From contig NZ_CM011002.1 of NCBI RefSeq assembly GCF_000158095.2, positions 310,001-374,000 on the forward strand: a DNA stretch of 64,000 bases. Reading direction: 5' to 3'. This document shows positions 16,686 to 27,775 of this stretch, one piece after another. The first letter of the stretch is position 1. Each line of letters opens with the position of its first letter. A program made the position numbers and the translations under genes. The DNA comes from Roseibium alexandrii DFL-11 (GTDB lineage Bacteria > Pseudomonadota > Alphaproteobacteria > Rhizobiales > Stappiaceae). The notes beneath the pieces were generated by a model. It ran no database searches, was not told the DNA's origin, and worked only from the letters and a program-made list of their open reading frames with translations.

Positions 16686-17487
16686 GTGACCGACCCGAAA
16701 ACCCTTGCCGATAAACTGCGCTCCGGACAGCCGGTGATCACAGGCTGGTCCATGTTGGCGGCACCGATCGTGGCGGAGCTTTTTGCCCGAAGTGGCTATG
16801 AAGCGGTTACCCTGGACCTTCAGCACGGCATGCATGACTTCAAGTCCGCCAGTGATGGCTTTGCGGCCCTGGTGCTTGGTGGGGCTCACCGGATTGCGCG
16901 AATCCCCGTCGGCGGCAATGCAACCGCCAGCCGATTGGCGGATATGGGCGCAGAAATGCCTGATTGGCTCCAATGATCAATTCCCGCGCAGATGCTGAGG
17001 CCTTCGTTAAGGCGGTCAAGTATCCGCCGGTTGGGGACGCAGTTGGGCACCGTTCCGTGTGGTCACGCTTAACCAGCAGACGCCGGATGCCTACTTGAAA
17101 ACTGCAAACGAACAAACGCTGGCACTGGCCATGGTGGAAACGCGCACATCTGTTGACGCGCTGGAGGACATCTTGGCGGTGCCGGGTCTGGACGGAGTAT
17201 TTGTTGGACCAAGCGATCTGTCGCTGGCTTTGTCGAGCGGCGAAAAGCTGGATCCTAACGGGGCGGAGACAGCCCGGGTTTGTGGCGAAATTGCTGCCCG
17301 AGCGAAAGCGGCAGGGAAGATCGCCGGTATCTTCTGCATTGGTGCGGCTAAAGTTGAGGAGGCCATCGCCCAAGGCTTCAGGCTTATGGCTCACGGCACA
17401 GACATGATGATGTTCGATGAGGCGGCGCGTGCCCACCTTCAAGAAGTTGACACGGCAACGGGATCAGGGCCCGCAGTCAGCTATTGA
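16686..17487 (+). pseudogene. HpcH/HpaI family aldolase, broken by two frameshifts
   Basis: The three reading frames together match one class II aldolase of the HpcH/HpaI family (4-hydroxy-2-oxoheptanedioate or 2-keto-3-deoxy sugar acid aldolase). Part one begins at a GTG with AGGAGG upstream and includes VTLDLQHGMHD and ends near ADMGAE. Part two (about 16966-17045) reads APMINSRADAEAFVKAV in another frame. Part three carries VTLNQQTPDAYLKTANEQ, VPGLDGVFVGPSDLSLAL and the end. The first break adds two bases (or loses one) near 16960, and the second lacks one base near 17042. Neither break is in a homopolymer, which favours a true pseudogene. Confidence 0.85.
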
Positions 17488-17555
17488 GGTAAACTATTGA
17501 CTAGGAAGTGCGGACAGGCTTGCGGGCTAAGCGAGCTTAAGGGTACTCCGCCGAG

Positions 17556-18110
17556 TTAGCCGAGCTTCTTCATAAAGTGGGCAAAGGACATCATGCCTTC
17601 CGGCCATGGACCATGCCCGCTTTCCAGGTTGATATGACCAGCTTCGCCGGCATCCTGGAACGTGGTGCCCCATGCGTTGGCAATATCCTGGGCCCGTTCA
17701 TAATCGCAATAAGAATCGTTCCGGCTTGCGACAAGATGGCCCGGGAAGGTAAGGGGGTGAGTTGGCACCGGTTTGAAGTCACCGCCATCAAACTCTGAAA
17801 CCAGGCCGTCGCGATCCCAATCGGAGGGAGCAACAAGATAGGCTCCGCGGACCTTTTCCTTTAAAGCATGCGCTGCGTGCGCAACAAGAATACAGCCCAG
17901 CGAATGGGCAACCAGGACTACCGGGCGCTGACAGGCCTCGACTTCTTTGACCAGCGTGTCCACCCAGTCTTTTTTGTTCGGCCGCTGCAGTTCTCTCTGA
18001 GCCACCACGCGTGCGGTTGGCATCTTGTCCTGCCAGCGCAACAGCCAATGGCCTGGCAGGGTTTTGCCATAGCCGGGAATGAGCAGAATGTCGGTTTCGG
18101 AAATCTTCAA
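17556..18110 (-). CDS. RBBP9/YdeN family alpha/beta hydrolase
   Basis: Serine hydrolase of 184 residues related to human RBBP9 and bacterial YdeN. It starts with DILLIPGYGKTLPGHWLLRWQ, has the nucleophile Ser in VLVAHSLGC and the catalytic His in GEAGHINLESG near the C-terminus, with Asp in ASRNDSYC. The family start here is a TTG (MKISETD) with AAAGG upstream. The substrate is unknown. It is a single gene converging on the aldolase pseudogene. Confidence 0.87.
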   Translation of the reverse strand: MKISETDILLIPGYGKTLPGHWLLRWQDKMPTARVVAQRELQRPNKKDWVDTLVKEVEACQRPVVLVAHSLGCILVAHAAHALKEKVRGAYLVAPSDWDRDGLVSEFDGGDFKPVPTHPLTFPGHLVASRNDSYCDYERAQDIANAWGTTFQDAGEAGHINLESGHGPWPEGMMSFAHFMKKLG

Positions 18111-18377
18111 GACAAGGCACCTTTGAGGTTGAGCAAAGCTCTAAGCGCTGCGTGAAACCATATTTTATTCGTGAGGTCCAGCCGAAAGCCTGCCGGTCGA
18201 GGGGAGGTTAGGTGGTGCATTTCGATTTTATCTTAACTCTTGCGTGTAAATCTCAAGAATGCCGCATGTAACAATTCTGTCAGGCGCAGTTTTGACGATA
18301 ACGTTTCGCATTTGTCAGTAATTTATTCAGGTCTTTGAGGCTTTCTGACTAGGTCGAATTCAGGATGAGGGAAAAGC

Positions 18378-19352
18378 ATGTCGCGGGCTGTAGTCTTTGG
18401 CGGCGCCGGATTTATCGGGTCCCACCTGCTTCTTTCCTTGAAAGAAAGCGGCAAGTTCGAGGAACTGGTGAGTGTTGATCTGGTCGCACCGCGCGTACCG
18501 GTCGAGACTGTCGATTACAAAATCGCAGATATTCGTCGGCCGCTGCCTGTGGATCTGTGTCAGGTCCCTGATGTTATCTTCAATCTTGCAGCTGTCCACC
18601 GGACACCTGGCCATGAAACCCATGAGTATTATGAAACGAATGTGGCCGGGGCGACGCATATCTGCGAATTCGCACGAGCTTTGAGTGTCAAAAAGATCGT
18701 TTTTACCAGCTCGATCGCAGTGTATGGCCCAGATGAGGCACCGAAAGAAGAAACCACTCCCACCGCGCCGCAATCCGCCTACGGATGGTCCAAGCTGTTG
18801 GCCGAGCAGATCCAGCAAAGCTGGCAGCAAGAAGCGCCCGATCGTAAATTAGTGATCTCCAGACCTGCGGTTGTCTTCGGTGCTGGAGAAAACGGCAACT
18901 TCACCCGGCTTGCGGGTGCCTTGAAAAAGGGGTTCTTTCTCTATCCGGGCCGCAAGGACACGATCAAAGCGTGCGGCTATGTTGATGAATTGATCCGGTC
19001 TTTCGATTTCATGCTGGGGCAGGAGGAGGGGCAATCGCTCTATAACTTCTGCTATCCGTACCCGTATACAATTGAAGAAATCTGCCAGAGTTTTGAGCGA
19101 GCCGGCGGCCTGTCTCAGCCCCGGGGTGTTGTTCCCTTGCCTTTGATGAAGCTTGCAAGTCTGCCGTTTGAAATCCTGAATGCGTTTGGCATCAGAAACG
19201 GGATCAACCGGGCGCGTATTCAGAAGCTGGTGGTATCAACGAACATTGTCCCGGCAAAGCTTAAGTCATCGGGCTATGTGTTCGAGACTGATCTCGACAC
19301 CGCTTTGAAAAACTGGCGTGCAACATCTCTGACTGACGACGGTTTCACATGA
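18378..19352 (+). CDS. NAD-dependent epimerase/dehydratase (extended SDR)
   Basis: Extended short-chain dehydrogenase of 324 residues, acting on nucleotide sugars or related substrates. The NAD-binding motif GGAGFIGSH is at about 8-16 and the catalytic YGWSK at about 135-139, preceded by the active-site FTSSIAVYGPDEAP. The start ATG has GAGGG upstream. No sugar-biosynthesis genes flank it, so the substrate is open. It converges with the LuxR gene, whose terminator lies just beyond its stop. Confidence 0.87.
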   Translation: MSRAVVFGGAGFIGSHLLLSLKESGKFEELVSVDLVAPRVPVETVDYKIADIRRPLPVDLCQVPDVIFNLAAVHRTPGHETHEYYETNVAGATHICEFARALSVKKIVFTSSIAVYGPDEAPKEETTPTAPQSAYGWSKLLAEQIQQSWQQEAPDRKLVISRPAVVFGAGENGNFTRLAGALKKGFFLYPGRKDTIKACGYVDELIRSFDFMLGQEEGQSLYNFCYPYPYTIEEICQSFERAGGLSQPRGVVPLPLMKLASLPFEILNAFGIRNGINRARIQKLVVSTNIVPAKLKSSGYVFETDLDTALKNWRATSLTDDGFT

Positions 19353-19401
19353 CTTCGATCGACTTGCTGATCCTGATCCGTGAGATCTGTGCAGTAGTGA
19401 C

Positions 19402-19433
19402 AAAAAAAGCCCCGCGGAAAACTCCACGGGGCA
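19402..19433 (-). terminator. Rho-independent terminator of the LuxR gene
   Basis: Stem GCCCCG/CGGGGC with an additional two GC pairs inside and a short loop. On the minus strand it is followed by seven T residues. It is about 50 bases past the LuxR stop. Confidence 0.82.
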
Positions 19434-19483
19434 TTTAGAATCAGTCAGGTCCAGGTGCCAAGTCAGGCACATCAGTAAATTTC

Positions 19484-20185
19484 CTAGACGTTGATCTGTC
19501 CGTAACGCAGTGCTTCCACAACAGTGTGGGTCTTGTTGGACGCATTCAGCTTCACGCTGGCATTTTGCAGGTGCGCATGGACTGTCCGCTGGGAGATATC
19601 CAGAACATCAGCGATTTCACCGGCGGTTTTGCCGTAAGCGGTCAGCTCCAGAACCTTACGTTCGCGAGTAGACAGAGCGCCCGGGCGTTGGCCGGAGACC
19701 ACGCCGAGTTCACGCAGGCGCGAGATAGCTGCTGCCGACAGTGCCTCAAGATTGGACAGATCATATTTGCTGACCTGCAGAGCCGGGCCACTGGCAAAAA
19801 CAAATGCCTGGAACGGATAAAGTTCCGTAACCGGCACAACGACGATCTGACTTCCTTCACCGGCCGAGGCCATGAGATCGGAATGCTCCATGTCACCGGC
19901 AGTTATCGTCCAGATACGGGCCCGGTTTGAGCCCAGCCCAAGCATCAAGGCACTGTCATTTGCCGACAAAGACGTGCTCTCGATGCCATCATTGCGTTGA
20001 TCTGGCCAGCGGAAGCGCTGCACCAGGTTGTCGATCGGACGGTTGGGCATCGGCAGACCGGTTATCAGGATATGGGTTGCCCCCATACGCCGAAGATTGG
20101 ATTCCAGAATGTCCAGAACATGGTGGGCCGCGTTGGCCTCAGAGATTGCTCTCAGTTTGTTTTTCAATTCGGTTTGATCAAGCAT
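19484..20185 (-). CDS. LuxR family regulator with autoinducer-binding domain (solo)
   Basis: Protein of about 233 residues with an N-terminal autoinducer-binding-like domain (about 15-150) and a C-terminal GerE-type HTH (LSTRERKVLELTAYGKTAGE, then IADVLDISQRTVHAHL). I start at the ATG of MLDQTELKNK, which has AAAGG at a good distance; the upstream ATG abuts that site. No LuxI synthase is nearby, so it is a LuxR solo, similar in layout to VjbR of Brucella. The sensor domain shows FRWPDQ, where classical LuxR proteins carry conserved W and D residues that bind acyl-homoserine lactone, but ligand binding is uncertain. It is divergent from mutA. Confidence 0.87.
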   Translation of the reverse strand: MLDQTELKNKLRAISEANAAHHVLDILESNLRRMGATHILITGLPMPNRPIDNLVQRFRWPDQRNDGIESTSLSANDSALMLGLGSNRARIWTITAGDMEHSDLMASAGEGSQIVVVPVTELYPFQAFVFASGPALQVSKYDLSNLEALSAAAISRLRELGVVSGQRPGALSTRERKVLELTAYGKTAGEIADVLDISQRTVHAHLQNASVKLNASNKTHTVVEALRYGQINV

Positions 20186-20722
20186 TGTGCACATCCTTTA
20201 CGGCTTAAAAGCCGCTTTTTTGGACACGCCACAGACACGCTGTTGGCGGTCCCGATGGGTTAACTCGCGCATGGCACAGGTGACCTACCCCCAGCCAAAC
20301 TCGAAGCGTTGCGCATTTATTTTGTGGGACCTTTGTTGTTCTTCCGTGGATAGAACTTCCCATGCGTCAACAAATCAACGCTACAATACAATTGATGATC
20401 GTACCAATATGGAAAAACCTGCAAGTTGGCTTTATATGCCATTTTGTTTGCATTTCCCCAGCGGGAGGGGGTGTATAAATTACTGATTTGTTTATCAGGG
20501 GTTGTTTTTCACCTCTTTGTATATTGTAAATAATGACAATAATATTTGTTTTTAACCCCTAATTAATTATGCCAAGGAATCAGCTCCGGATAGGCGTCTG
20601 AGGCTCGGCGGGATCGCGGAGACTTGTGCTTTGCCGCTTTATTCTCATTAGTCTTACCCTTTATGCTGAGTTGCTTAGGCTTAACCTGCAGACTAAAAAC
20701 GCCGGCAAGGGAGACTGTATCC
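20186..20722. other. AT-rich divergent region between luxR and mutA
   Basis: A gap of 537 bases without a supported gene. From about 20460 to 20570 the DNA is notably AT-rich (TGTATAAATT, TTGTATATTG, ATTAATTATG), as expected for promoters. The length suggests complex control of the methylmalonyl-CoA mutase genes, possibly by the LuxR solo. No cobalamin riboswitch features could be identified by eye. Confidence 0.5.
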
Positions 20723-22554
20723 ATGCCACTTAGTTTTTCCGGGCCAGATCACTTCTACACTGCTGATGAGGAGTCCTGGTGGTCCGCGGTCGATAAGGCT
20801 CTGAAAGGAGCTGCGCGCGATAGACTGACCTCTCATACCGATGACGGTCTGCCGGTCCAGCCGCTTTATGCCAACCGCACCGACCAGCCAGCCCGGGCTT
20901 TGCGAGCCAAGCCGGGTGCATGGACCATTTCACAGCGGATCGACCTGCCGGATTTTTCAGCTGCGAATGCGCAAATCCTGAAGGACTTGGAAGGTGGGGC
21001 CAGCGGTTTGGATCTTGTCTTGGATCCAATTGGATTGGGAACCGGTCGAGGTACCCAAATAAAGACTGTTGATGATTTTGCTCGCCTTTACGCTGGTGTT
21101 CTTCCCGATCTGATCGAAACCCGCATCGACGCAGGGAACGAGACCTTCGGGCTCATCAAAGAGTTTCTTAGCTACCTGAAATCCTCACACAAAAATTCGG
21201 CAGCCGTTCGTCTCACTGCCTCTTATGACCCGAATGCAGCCAAAACGGCCAATGCAGTTGATATCGCAGCTTTGAAAGCAGTAGCGGAAGAAAGTGTTGC
21301 GTGTGGTAGCCCGGTGCGCCTGCTGACCGCGGACGGTCAGGCCTGGCACAATGCGGGGGCAAGCGATGCGCAAGAGTTGGCGCTTGTGCTTGCTTCTGCC
21401 GTTGCGCACATGCGCGCTCTGGAAAATGCAACGCTCGCGCCGGAAGAATGGGCGAGGCGGATTTCGATCACTCTGGTCGCCGATGCTAATCAGTTCGGCA
21501 CCATTTCCAAGGCCCGGGCCATCCGGAAACTTTGGGCGTCCGTTTTGGCAGGCGCTGGCGTGCCGCAAGACCCCGCCGATCTGCACATGGTTACCTCCCG
21601 GCGCATGCTGACCCGGCGCGACCCATGGGTGAACCTCCTCCGCAACACGGTGGCGTCTTTTGCGGCCGGTGTCGGTGGAGCTGGCAGTGTTTGTGTATTG
21701 CCGCACACAGACGCAATCGGTTTGCCGGATGCGTTCGCCCGCCGGCTCGCGCGCAACACCCAATCGATGCTTTTGGAAGAAAGCAGCCTGGCGAAGGTCA
21801 TGGATCCGTCAGCTGGATCCGGAGCGATTGAGGCGCGGACGGATCAACTCTGCGCGGCTGCCTGGGCATTCTTCCAAGAAATCGAGGCAGCGGGTGGATT
21901 GCTCGCTGCGCGCCAGAGCGGACTGGTTGACAAGAAGATTTCTGAAACCAAAACGAAAATCGAAAAGGACATCGCCCGGCGCAAACGCCCGATCACGGGT
22001 GTCAGTGAGTTCCCAAATCTTGGAGAAAAGCCCGTTGATGTGCTTTCTGAGACAAACTCAGACGATGGCTGGCGCTATGCCGAACCTTTCGAGGCGCTCC
22101 GGGCCGCCGCGGAAGCACATGAAAGGGCAACGGGTCAGGCTCCGAGTATTTTTCTTGCGACCCTTGGTCCGCTCGCGCAGTTCACGGCTCGGGCCACGTG
22201 GCTGGCCAGCGCATTCGCAGCCGGCGGTCTGAAGGCGAGCGAAGCGGCCGTCTATGAATCTATCGACGAAATGGCGGGTGCTTACAAGAAAAGTGGCGCA
22301 GCGCTGGCGTGTATCGTGTCGTCCGACACTGTTTACGAAAACGAGGCCGAAGCTGCTGCGAAAGTCCTTTCTGATGGCGGGGCCAAACACATCTACCTTG
22401 CAGGAAAGCCGGGCGACAAGGGAGCCGCTTATCGTTCTGCCGGTGTCGGAACCTTCGTTTTTGCCGGTTGTGATATATTGGACCTGCTGCGTGATGCGCA
22501 CAGCCTCTTGGGGCTCCCAAGCGCTTCAGCAGAACAAGAACTGGAGGGCCAAGC

Positions 22555-22558
<4 letters not shown>
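20723..22558 (+). CDS. mutA: Methylmalonyl-CoA mutase small (beta) subunit
   Basis: Non-catalytic subunit of 611 residues that pairs with MutB. It starts [20 protein letters not shown] (ATG with AAGGGAG ten bases upstream); an in-frame extension to 20624 is ignored as a leader artefact. It follows the mutase barrel fold ([21 protein letters not shown], later [19 protein letters not shown]), and its C-terminal cobalamin-like domain lacks the DxHxxG motif, as expected for the small subunit. It overlaps mutB by four bases. Together they interconvert methylmalonyl-CoA and succinyl-CoA in propionate catabolism or the ethylmalonyl-CoA pathway. Confidence 0.93.
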
Positions 22559-24720
<2,162 letters not shown>

Positions 24721-24744
24721 GCGTAAATGGCAATCAAAATTCGG

Positions 24745-24776
24745 ACCGGCTGCGGGAAACGCGGCCGGTTATTTTG
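24745..24776 (+). terminator. Rho-independent terminator after mutB
   Basis: Stem ACCGGC.GCG/CGC.GCCGGT with a GGAAA loop followed by TATTTTG. It overlaps the last codons of the convergent PilZ-like gene. Confidence 0.7.
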
Positions 24777-25089
24777 TCTTGGCTGACTGCTTCAGGCTAA
24801 GCTGAACGGGCTTCTCCAAGTATAAAACCCCCAAGTTGGAACCAACACGCCAGCGCACCTTCGCCAGATTCACGGTCGCAAGTTTGGTATCGGCGACATA
24901 AAGCGTGTCGGGTAAATCAGCTTCGGCGTCCGGAATAACGACACCTGTCCCGCCGTTTTGAAGGTCGTATAGTGTGCAATCACAAATATCGGTCTTGTCG
25001 ACTTTGATGAGTTTTCCGTGTCTCAACCGTGTCCGTGAGGCTGGTGCCAGCCGTATTCCAGTATTGTCTGTAACTGACGGTGCATACAT
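24769..25089 (-). CDS. PilZ-like domain protein
   Basis: Single-domain protein of 106 residues that resembles PilZ, the c-di-GMP receptor fold. The basic motif is RTRLRHGKLIKV (residues about 19-30) and the second motif DLQNGG (about 42-47) stands where DxSxxG is expected, with Gln in place of Ser, so c-di-GMP binding is uncertain. The rest alternates strands (TKLATVNLAKVRWRVGS, LGVLYLEKP). It converges with mutB. The family assignment is by pattern only and is moderate. Confidence 0.65.
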   Translation of the reverse strand: MYAPSVTDNTGIRLAPASRTRLRHGKLIKVDKTDICDCTLYDLQNGGTGVVIPDAEADLPDTLYVADTKLATVNLAKVRWRVGSNLGVLYLEKPVQLSLKQSAKTK

Positions 25090-25210
25090 AAGAAATGAGC
25101 TCCAAAGGATATGATGCGCAATAATCCTGGAGCGTTTTAATTGTCAAAATTTGCGATGAAATTACAGTAATCTGCTCAGTTTCATCTGTATTTAATGAAA
25201 ATTCGACGGG

Positions 25211-25426
25211 TTATGGGTCTTCCGGCGCTTGGTAGATCAGAATATCTCCGGGTTGACAGTCCAGAACTTCGCAGATCTTTTCCAGCGTTTCGAAGCGGAC
25301 GCCCTTCACCTTTCCGGACTTGAGCAGGGACACATTCTGCTCGGTGATACCGATCCGTTCGGCAAGCTCCTTCGACCGCATCTTCCGGCGGGCGAGCATC
25401 ACATCCAGTTCGATAATGATCGGCAT
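25211..25426 (-). CDS. XRE/Cro-CI family transcriptional regulator
   Basis: Small DNA-binding protein of 71 residues, essentially only an HTH: MLARRKMRSKELAERIGITE, then QNVSLLKSGKVKGVRFETLE, and VLDCQPGDILIY at the end, typical of the YozG-like XRE group. It lies 24 bases after a DUF2975 gene on the same strand. XRE regulators of this type are frequently found next to DUF2975 membrane proteins, so the three genes form one unit. Its target is unknown; autoregulation is likely. Confidence 0.9.
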   Translation of the reverse strand: MPIIIELDVMLARRKMRSKELAERIGITEQNVSLLKSGKVKGVRFETLEKICEVLDCQPGDILIYQAPEDP

Positions 25427-25450
25427 ATTCGAGACCCTGATGCGTTGATG

Positions 25451-26032
25451 CTAGACGATTTGCCGGTTTTCTTCCGCGAGCAGGGCCGCCTCGCGAAAGA
25501 TCCATCCAAACAACAACATAAGCGCCCCAAGAATCATTGTGAAAATTTCGCCGCCATCGAGGGAAACGTCAATGACTCTCTCCACTTCCGGATAATCAAG
25601 TGTCGCGACCATGATCCCGACCGGATCACTGGCAATATCAAATACCGCAAATGAAATCATCCATGCGCCGAGCGAAAAGACATTTTCCAAAGCCTGCGGG
25701 GAAAAGTAGTCCCCAGTTTCAAAATGCCGGCAGACTGATCGCAGCGCCCAAATGATTCCAAGAGCAAGCACAAAGTTGACCACCAGCAGGACTGCCAAAA
25801 TAAACCGTTGTTCGAATGGGATGGCTGCCAAAGCTCTTTCGCCTTCGCCAATCCAGATTGTTTCGTCGATGTTCCACGCAGGTCCTTCAGGGAAAAGAAA
25901 TACAAAAGTCAGCCCGATCCCCACCGTCAATGTGATGAAGAGGGATAGGGTTGCGATCCATTTGACCAGTCTTGCAACAATTCGAATGCGCTTCAGGCGT
26001 TTGCTTTGTTCACTGATGGATGTGTCAACCAT
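25451..26032 (-). CDS. DUF2975 membrane protein (copy 1)
   Basis: Inner-membrane protein of 193 residues with a cytoplasmic basic N-terminus and four predicted transmembrane segments (near 22-46, 75-98, 115-138 and 158-178). A DUF2975 match is supported by the FFSPQALENVF-like text after the second segment and by the adjacent XRE gene. It ends ALLAEENRQIV, almost the same as the neighbouring copy. Function unknown; related proteins are thought to be sensors or transport-linked, without proof. Confidence 0.83.
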   Translation of the reverse strand: MVDTSISEQSKRLKRIRIVARLVKWIATLSLFITLTVGIGLTFVFLFPEGPAWNIDETIWIGEGERALAAIPFEQRFILAVLLVVNFVLALGIIWALRSVCRHFETGDYFSPQALENVFSLGAWMISFAVFDIASDPVGIMVATLDYPEVERVIDVSLDGGEIFTMILGALMLLFGWIFREAALLAEENRQIV

Positions 26033-26052
26033 GTGCTGTCCCCTGGATCAGA

Positions 26053-26634
26053 TCAAATGAATTGGCGGTTTTCATCCGCAATGAGCGCTGCTTCCCGCAA
26101 GATCCAGCCAAAAAGCAGCATCAGGGCCCCAAGAACAAAGAAGAACAATTCTCCCCCATCGAGGGTCACATCAATTGACCGTTCGCCGGGCGGAAAGTCA
26201 TACGTCAAAAGCACCGAGCCGACTGGATCGCTGATCAGGTCAAAAGTTGCAAAGGCAATGAGCCAGACACCAAAGGAAATGACACTGGCGAGTGTTTGGG
26301 GCGAGAAAAACTCCATGCTTTGGAAACGCTTGAAAACCTGGCGAATGTTCCAGCCGGCCAGCATCAAGAGCAGAAATGCGATGCCGGATACGATCGACAA
26401 GCCGAAGCGCTGGATTTGAGGGATCTCGCCCAGCGGACGTTCAATGTCGGCAAAATCGATGGTTTCGTCCGGTGCAATCATCAGTTCGTTCGGCAGAGAA
26501 ATCCCAACAATCACGATAAGGCCAAAAATCAAGATCAGGAGCAGAATTCCGCTGACCATCCATTTCATGAACGCAGATACCCGCCTGATCCGTGTCAGTC
26601 GTTTTTCGCGTTCGGACCATTCCATCTCTGTCAT
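26053..26634 (-). CDS. DUF2975 membrane protein (copy 2)
   Basis: Paralogue of the neighbouring gene, 193 residues from the ATG with GGAGG five bases upstream (MTEMEWSEREKR); the longer reading to 26685 lacks such a site. The two share the plan and blocks such as FSPQ(A/T)L, SDPVG, ID V.LDGGE, GALMLLFGWI(F/L)REAAL and ENRQ near the end. It is first of the three-gene unit, with 20 bases to copy 1. Tandem duplication with clear divergence suggests that the pair may form a heteromer; this is inference. Confidence 0.82.
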   Translation of the reverse strand: MTEMEWSEREKRLTRIRRVSAFMKWMVSGILLLILIFGLIVIVGISLPNELMIAPDETIDFADIERPLGEIPQIQRFGLSIVSGIAFLLLMLAGWNIRQVFKRFQSMEFFSPQTLASVISFGVWLIAFATFDLISDPVGSVLLTYDFPPGERSIDVTLDGGELFFFVLGALMLLFGWILREAALIADENRQFI

Positions 26635-26937
26635 GATTTCCTCCGGCCTTGATTGGTGCAAGGCCAATACATCTCGTAAAATCAATTAGTTCTGCGAATC
26701 TTGAGCCTTCGGGCCAGGGCGTTCAGCGCGCGTTCATCCGCCAAAGAGGATGTTGCCACGCGGGTGAATGCTGCCCTGTGACGAGAAAAGCCTCTAGTCC
26801 ATTTTGAGAAAAAACGCAAATTCAAAACATTACGGTTGACAAAATAATCATCGTTGTGATTTTTAAAATTATCGTTTCACAATAATTTTTGATTGTTGTG
26901 TTTCGGGTTTGACGAGATAACCGAAGTGAGACCTCCC

Positions 26938-27699
26938 ATGGTAAGTTCCTTTACCAATCGCGATAGTTGCGTTTTTTATGGCTGTTCGCCGCGGCCAAAA
27001 CCGTTTCGGCGCCTCCGGAATTCCTTTCCAAACTCAAGACATTGGCTGTTAAAGCCTTTTGTTTTATGCGCAGCCCTGGCTGTTCTGGTCGGCGGCGCCA
27101 AGGCCGCTGACATGCCGGTCGGTGGCGGAACTGATTTTGTACCAATGGCTCCTGCCGGGTCCATTTGGGCAGGACCGTATCTCGGATTTGAGGCCGGTGG
27201 GTCTCAAACAGTCACGGAAGTGAAAGCCGGCGGTCAGAAGAAAGACTATTCCCGTTTCGATGCCGCATTTGGTGTTTTTGGCGGCTACAACTGGGAAGTT
27301 TCCCGGGTGATCTTGGGCGTGGAAGGGGCCGCGACCTATATTGGTGACACGAAAAAAGGTCAGCATCCGGTGCTTGGTACGATCGAGACCGGGTCCAAGT
27401 GGTCGGTGACCGCGAAAACCCGGGTCGGACTGCCAATCAACAACTTCATGCCGTATGTCAGTCTTGGCGTTGCTGCGACCGATCACAGCCTGAAGGCCAA
27501 TGGCCGGACCGAGAGTTCGGTCGGGCTTGGCGCGGTTCTTGGCGCCGGTGTGGAAGTCGCGATGCACGACAACTGGCGTCTTCGCGCAGACTACACACTG
27601 ACCGGCATCGCCGACACCAAGGACACCTTTGCCGGAACGCAGGCCAAGCGCACTGCCGGGAATCATCGTTTGATGCTCGGTATTTCACGTGCCTTCTAA
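26938..27699 (+). CDS. Outer-membrane beta-barrel protein (OmpA-like/opacity-type porin family)
   Basis: Protein of about 253 residues. A long basic N-terminus is followed by a hydrophobic segment ending GGAKAADM, read as a signal peptide cleaved after AKA. The mature part shows barrel strands with alternating residues: WAGPYLGFEAGGSQ, FGVFGGYNWEVS, VILGVEGAATYIG, and the typical terminal strand HRLMLGISRAF ending in Phe, which is the recognition signal for barrel assembly. It resembles the 27-kDa outer-membrane family common in rhizobia. The upstream AT-rich region has TTGACA at 26836 and a split repeat TTGTGA/TCACAA. The start is chosen as the ATG; a TTG 15 codons earlier is possible. Confidence 0.83.
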   Translation: MVSSFTNRDSCVFYGCSPRPKPFRRLRNSFPNSRHWLLKPFVLCAALAVLVGGAKAADMPVGGGTDFVPMAPAGSIWAGPYLGFEAGGSQTVTEVKAGGQKKDYSRFDAAFGVFGGYNWEVSRVILGVEGAATYIGDTKKGQHPVLGTIETGSKWSVTAKTRVGLPINNFMPYVSLGVAATDHSLKANGRTESSVGLGAVLGAGVEVAMHDNWRLRADYTLTGIADTKDTFAGTQAKRTAGNHRLMLGISRAF

Positions 27700-27722
27700 C
27701 GACCTCCGTTCCTGAAAAATAC

Positions 27723-27753
27723 TACGGCTGCGCATTAAGAGTGCGCAGCCGTA
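27723..27753. terminator. Bidirectional hairpin between the barrel-protein and dctM genes
   Basis: A perfect 12-bp inverted repeat TACGGCTGCGCA/TGCGCAGCCGTA with a 7-base loop between two convergent genes. AAAAATAC lies on the left and GGTCTTTCT on the right, so it can act on both strands. Confidence 0.75.
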
Positions 27754-27775
27754 GGTCTTTCTAGCTGACCTGTTT

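Noticed and set aside
20187..20486. Plus-strand open frame upstream of mutA
   Set aside because: Lies in the promoter region, shows no family and has no convincing start.
26836..26882. Possible CRP/FNR-type site (TTGTGA...TCACAA) before the outer-membrane protein gene
   Set aside because: The half-sites are 17 bases apart, too far for a classical CRP (N6) or FNR (N4) site, so it is only mentioned in the gene entry.
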